Assembly: GCA_018388625.1 (NCBI GenBank)
Contig: CP074402.1
Span: 186,001-250,000, forward strand
Source: Nocardiopsis eucommiae
GTDB lineage: Bacteria > Actinomycetota > Actinomycetes > Streptosporangiales > Streptosporangiaceae
Length of the DNA: 64,000 nt
Reading direction: 5' to 3'
Positions 60,074-64,000 of this stretch are shown one piece after another (the stretch's first letter is position 1; each line of letters begins with the position of its first letter). The notes below the pieces were generated by a model. That model did no database searches and was not told where the DNA came from. It worked only from the letters and a program-made list of their open reading frames with translations. The position numbers were made by a program, and so were the translations under genes.

Positions 60074-62116
60074 TCAGCTCACCTCGGCGACGACGTTGAA
60101 GTCGGCGTCCAGGATGAGGATGGTGTAGACGCCGCCCTCGGGGGCGGAGGGGTGGCGATGAGCTCACCGTCGGGGTGGACCCCGAGGGGAGGGTTGAGGA
60201 CCAGGTTGTCAGGGGTCACGAGGTCGCCGTCGCGGGCGTCCCAGACGAACCCCGGTTCGTCGCTGAACTCCGAGGTGGCGCCGTAGACGAGGGAGCCGTC
60301 GACGGAGATCTGGACCTCGTGGAGTTCGCTGTACTCCAGGTCGGGGTCCTCCAGGTCGCGGACCTCTCCCGTCTGGATGTCCGCGACGTGGGCGCGGGCG
60401 TTGTCCGTGGCCATGGCCAGCGTCCGGCCGTCCGCGGCCAGGGAGACCTGGTAGTAGTCGGCGTCGTCGAACCGCTGGAGTTCCTCACCGGTCTCGGGGT
60501 CCCAGACGAACACGCCGACGTGGGTCGCGTAGCCGGGTTCGGCGACCACACCGACCAGGGACGCGTCGTCCGGCGTGTAGAAGAGGTCGGTCAGCAGGCC
60601 CCCGATCGGGAACTCGCTGACGATCTCTCCGGCGCCGACCTCCCACACCTGGATGTGCGGCGCGCCCTCCACGGTGCCGTCGTCGGAGCTGAGTGTGGCG
60701 ACACGGGTGCCGTCGGAGGTGAGCGCGGGCATGTCGAACTGCCCCCGCACCTCGTCCTCGTCGTTGCCGAGCACCGCGACCCGGTTGTCGCTGCCGCCGT
60801 CCCACACCGCGACGTAGTCGCTGGTGGTGCCCGCCGCGAACCCGTGGGGCGTGATCATGGCACCGGTCGGCGTGGGGGTGTAGTGGTCGACCCCCACCCC
60901 CTCCCGCCAGTCCCAGCTGGAGAGCGTGTTGGAGCCGAAGACGTGCATCAGCTCGCCGTCCGCGGAGAAGTCGATGTCGTAGAGGAACCCCTGGAGGGCG
61001 ATCGCGTCGAGTTCGCTCCACTCGCCCTGGGCCGCCGCGTCCTCGGCCTCTCCGGAAGGCGCCTCGGCGGCCTCCTCGGCGGGGTCCTCCGAGTCGAGGG
61101 GAGGGCGTTCAGCGCCAGGGCGCCGCCGCTGAGGAGCACCAGGGCCGCGGCGCCCGCTCCCACGGCCAGGGCGGACCGGCCACGCCTCCTCCCCTTCTCC
61201 GGGGCGGGCGTCGGCGGTCGCTCCGCCCCCTGGGCCCGCTGGGTCTCACTCGCCTTGGCGTTGATCTGCTGGTTGACCTGCGGGGGCAGCCAGCCGTGCT
61301 CGGCGGACGGGAGCGGGAGGCCGGAGATCTCCCGCAGGACGGTGTCGGCGTTCGGGCGCCCCGCCGGGTCCTTCGCGAAGCAGCGGGCCATCAGGTCCCG
61401 CAGCGGGCCCTCGGGAACGGCCTCCAGGTGCGGTTCGCCCTTCATGACCCGGGTGAGGGTGCTGACCGGACTGCCCGAACCGAACGGCGGCGCGCCGCTC
61501 GCGGCGAACACCACGGCGCCCGCCAGGGAGAAGACGTCGGCGGCGGGGGTCACGTTCCGGCCGGTGATCTGCTCCGGGGACGTGTAGGAGGGGGTGCCGA
61601 AGGTCTGGCCGGTGCGGGTGAGGACGGTGCCCTCGACGGCGCGGGCGATGCCGAAGTCGATCACCTGGGGGCCGCGCGGCGAGAGCAGGATGTTGCTCGG
61701 CTTGAGGTCGCGGTGCATGAGCCCCGCCGCGTGGAGGGTGGACAGCGCGCGGGCCAGGCCCAGGACGAGGACCCGCAGCGACTCCTCGGGGAAGGGGCCG
61801 TTCTCGCGGACCGCCTCCTTGAGGGTGGGACCGGGCACGTACTCGGTGGCCATCCACGGCGCGGGCGCCTCGGGGTCGGCGTCGACCACCGCCGGGGTGA
61901 AGGGGCCGCGCACGCGTTGGGCGGTGCGGACCTCGCGGGCGAAGCGGGCGCGGAACTGGGCGTCGTGGGCCAGGTCCTCCTTGACCACCTTGAGGGCGCA
62001 CAGGTGACCGTCGGGGGTGCGCGCGAGGTACACCCGGCCCATGCCGCCCGCGCCGAGGCGGGCGAGCAGCCGGTGGGGGCCGATGGCGTTCGGGTCGTCG
62101 GAGGAGAGGGTTGCAC
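60074..62116 (-). CDS. Ser/Thr protein kinase with WD40-like propeller, copy 4 (three frameshifts)
   Basis: A 681-residue receptor kinase after repair and the first gene of the tandem array. The core is complete (L-G-A-G-G-M-G-R-V, A-L-K-V-V-K-E-D, H-R-D-L-K-P-S-N-I-L, D-F-G-I-A-R, S-P-E-Q). A membrane helix near residue 325 is followed by an acidic linker and a propeller (V-F-V-W-D-P-E-T-G-E-E-L). One base is missing at each of 62108-62110, 61098-61101 and 60149-60152; the last restores an end matching copy 2 in layout and a stop at 60074. The GTG at 62116 opens Q-P-L-S-S-D-D-P-N-A-I-G-P-H-R, similar to copy 1. Confidence 0.85.
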
Positions 62117-62610
62117 CGCGGCGGGGTCCTAACTGCGTGCGACTGCCGCGTTGGAGTCCGTGTCACGGCAGGTCCGGGGGCGGCCCAGGAGTCGGTGTAC
62201 TCCGCCAATGTAGCCGGTTCACGACAAAGCACCCAGGCGTGTGGCCCGAACCGGTCGCTCGCACGGTGAACCGTCGCGACCTCGGGGTGCGTGAGGTGTG
62301 GTGGAGGCGATCGTGCGGAGCAGTGGAGGGGAACCAGTCAGAGGTGGGGGCACCGCCGTGGCCACGGGTGCGCGGGGGTGCGGTGTGGGGCGGCGCCGGG
62401 GCAGCCGTGTGGGCACGCGTCAGGGTGTGGTCACTGCCGTGACCACGGAGGCGTGCGGGCGTGCGGTCACTCCTGTGGACACGGGTGCGTGTGGGGTGCG
62501 GTGTGGACGACGGCGCCGGCGCAGCGGCGCGGGCACGCGTGGGGCGCCGCCGTCGGCGGTGTCCAAGGAGGGCGCGCGTGCGTCGCGCGCGGAGAGGGAC
62601 GCGGCTGGCG
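62117..62610. other. 494-bp intergenic region with degenerate repeats
   Basis: No supported gene. It holds two imperfect direct repeats of about 65 bp (62358-62420 and 62474-62540) and is unusually rich in GTG-type trinucleotides. The promoter of the kinase array presumably lies at its left end; no clear boxes were seen. Confidence 0.55.
62358..62540. repeat. two imperfect direct repeats in noncoding DNA
   Basis: The units at 62358-62420 and 62474-62540 share GTGG-C-CACGGGTGCG, then GGTGCGGTGTGG, GGCGCCGG-GCAGC and GGGCACGCGT in the same order, with small gaps. Between them a shorter GTGGTCACTGCCGTGACCAC element is itself palindromic. Function unknown. Confidence 0.65.
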
Positions 62611-62982
62611 TCAGGCGGCGACCGGCTGGCGGTGCGTGTAGTAGTGCGCGGGCTCCGGAACCTGGGCGAACGGGTTCAGGAGGGCGGCGGCACCGACGGG
62701 GTCGCTCGCGGGGTGCGAGATCGTGCCGCCCTGGAAGAGGTCGTTCCAGAAGAAGCGGCCGTCGCGGCACCAGACGTTGACGTCGCGCATCACGGAGGCG
62801 ACGGCCATTTCGGAGGTGCCGGACCAGTAGAGGGGACGGGAGGCGACCGAGGCGAGCTCGCTCAGCAGAGCCGTGATCGCGCGCTCGGCGCAGAACGCGT
62901 GACGGGGCTTGTGCTTGATTCGTCTGGCGAGGGCCGACTTCGCCCGGGAGGCCCGGGGATTGTTCAGGCGCCAGTGACTCAA
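62611..62982 (-). CDS. hypothetical protein, 123 aa
   Basis: The start is taken as the TTG at 62982 because GGAG lies six bases before it; an in-frame GTG at 63048 would add 22 residues. The protein begins S-H-W-R-L-N-N-P-R-A-S-R-A-K-S-A-L-A-R-R, a basic stretch, then a helix (A-I-T-A-L-L-S-E-L-A-S-V-A) and a part rich in aromatics (R-P-L-Y-W-S-G-T, V-W-C-R-D-G-R-F-F-W-N-D-L). It has natural composition and no membrane segment. I do not recognise a family. Flanking noncoding gaps on both sides suggest it is transcribed alone. Confidence 0.55.
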   Translation of the reverse strand: MSHWRLNNPRASRAKSALARRIKHKPRHAFCAERAITALLSELASVASRPLYWSGTSEMAVASVMRDVNVWCRDGRFFWNDLFQGGTISHPASDPVGAAALLNPFAQVPEPAHYYTHRQPVAA

Positions 62983-63615
62983 GGTCGTCTCCAGTGTGTG
63001 TCGGGAACCGCGGGTGTACTGACCGTGTGTGCTGCGTGTGGCGGCCACGTCGCCGCGGCGTGAGTTCCGTTCACCGCACCGTCGTCCGGAGTTGGTGACA
63101 TCCCTCCGCGAAGTTGGCGAGGCCCGAACGGTGTCGTTACCTCGTAGTTATTCTTCGCGCTCCGGATGCTAGCAGTAACTGACCCCTCGTAGTCGAGGCT
63201 TCCTCAAGTGACGCATCTCACAGTTAACAACTGCGTATGGACCTGTTTAAAGCAGAAACGTGCAGTTCGGAAGGGGTTTTTCGGACTGCTGTACCTGTGG
63301 TGATTTTGCGGAGAAGAGGCCGTAGTCCCGTCCTGGTTGTCGTGGGTCTCACCCCTTTTGGGAACCCTTGGCGCACTCCGTGTCACCCAGGGTGACAACG
63401 CGTGCGTTGCCGGGTCTTTGCCGTTCCTTGCCGACTTCCGCATCCCCGCCCTCGCGGGCTGTTCCCGCCCGGGTTGCGCGCCTGGTCACCCCCGGTGTAA
63501 TGAGCGCTCGACGGCCTGGAGGACACTGGAAGGCGGTGTAAACGAGGAGAGAAGCAGCCAAGTGACGCGAATCCAGACATCCGGTGACAGGACATCCGTA
63601 ACAGGACGAGTTTCC
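62983..63615. other. 633-bp intergenic region
   Basis: No gene is supported. The stretch 63130-63300 is A/T-richer than anything nearby and may hold promoters. GCAGTTCGGAA and TTTCGGACTGC (63262-63289) can pair as an 11-bp stem with two G-U pairs and a 6-base loop, followed by no U tract. Nothing else was identified. Confidence 0.5.
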
Positions 63616-64000
63616 ATGGAGCCGGTGGGTGGTGCGCGGGCCTGGCTGGTATGGGGTGTCGCGGTCGCCGGCTACTTCCTCGCCATGCTGCACCGCAACG
63701 GGCTCGGCGTGGCGGCTCTGGAGGCGCAGAGCCGGTTCGACGTCGGGCCGGCGCTCCTCTCCCTCCTGCCGATGCTCCAGCTCCTGGTGTACGTCGTCCT
63801 CCAGGTGCCCGCCGGGCTCCTGGCCGACCGGCTCGGCCCCCGGTACACGCTGGGCATGGGGATGATCGCGATGGCCGTCGGCTCCTGCCTGTTCGCTCTG
63901 GCGCCGGGGATCGAACTGGCCGTGGCCGGTCGGTTCCTCATCGGCCTCGGTGACGCACTCGTGTTCCTCAACGTCATCCGGCTCGCCGCCCTGTGGTTCC
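63616..64000 (+). CDS. MFS transporter, partial (runs off right edge)
   Basis: 128 residues are visible and the frame is open to the edge. It begins E-P-V-G-G-A-R-A-W-L-V-W-G-V-A-V-A-G-Y and shows four membrane helices with the major-facilitator loop motif after helix two (G-L-L-A-D-R-L-G-P-R-Y) and G-R-F-L-I-G-L-G-D in helix four. The ATG at 63616 has AGGA nine bases before it; an in-frame GTG at 63562 with a distant GAGGAG is an alternative. Substrate unknown; the L-H-R-N-G-L-G-V-A after helix one recalls nitrate- or sugar-phosphate-type antiporters only loosely. Confidence 0.8.
   Translation, partial: MEPVGGARAWLVWGVAVAGYFLAMLHRNGLGVAALEAQSRFDVGPALLSLLPMLQLLVYVVLQVPAGLLADRLGPRYTLGMGMIAMAVGSCLFALAPGIELAVAGRFLIGLGDALVFLNVIRLAALWF

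Noticed and set aside
63204..63443. A short minus-strand frame in the 63-kb intergenic region
   Set aside because: No ribosome site, no recognisable motif, and composition unlike the coding regions nearby.

Overview
The window is very GC-rich, uses GTG and TTG starts often, and carries purSQL, a SigR-type sigma factor, a GerW-type sporulation protein, many Ser/Thr kinases fused to beta-propellers, and type VII secretion (T7SS) genes. Together these point to a spore-forming actinomycete, most likely Nocardiopsis or a close relative. This is judged from gene content and codon use, not from a marker gene. No rRNA, tRNA, CRISPR array, transposase or integrase was recognised.

Layout. 1-5.9 kb: a VapB-like antitoxin cut by the left edge, DinB, alpha/beta hydrolase, VOC and class II aldolase-like proteins, a two-component pair, and a lipoprotein hydrolase. 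6.1-13.5 kb: one osmoprotection locus (betaine aldehyde dehydrogenase, choline-oxidase-like GMC enzyme, glycine-betaine ABC transporter). 13.6-19.0 kb: accessory cassette A, a second copy of genes from the T7SS region, lying against the 3' end of purL. 19.0-24.9 kb: purL, purQ, an RsbW-like ATPase, purS and sigR. 25.2-36.9 kb: CPBP protease, 2-oxo-acid dehydrogenase E1alpha/E1beta/E2, serine hydrolase, OmpA-domain lipoprotein, AEC transporter, GerW, lipoprotein. 37.2-53.5 kb: T7SS region with a pseudokinase, WXG100 proteins, two small lipoproteins, a very large helical protein with a small helical partner, two beta-propeller proteins, eccC, and divergent eccD. 53.7-62.1 kb: four tandem kinase/propeller genes. 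62.6-64 kb: one hypothetical gene and an MFS transporter cut by the right edge.

The most interesting feature is a four-part set: a small helical WXG100-like protein, a protein of about 800-870 residues, a secreted or anchored beta-propeller, and a small two-cysteine lipoprotein. It occurs twice, once inside the T7SS locus and once as cassette A. Most of cassette A is bracketed by a 62-bp duplication of the purL 3' end and terminator, which suggests recombination into that site.

A caution applies to the whole annotation. About 20 genes contain one to three frameshifts, nearly all fitting a single base lost from a run of 3-5 G or C. For every frameshifted gene, repairing the runs gives a length divisible by three. 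Because housekeeping genes are hit as often as accessory ones, base-calling errors in the source assembly are the likeliest cause. I therefore annotate these as single genes and give the position of each break.
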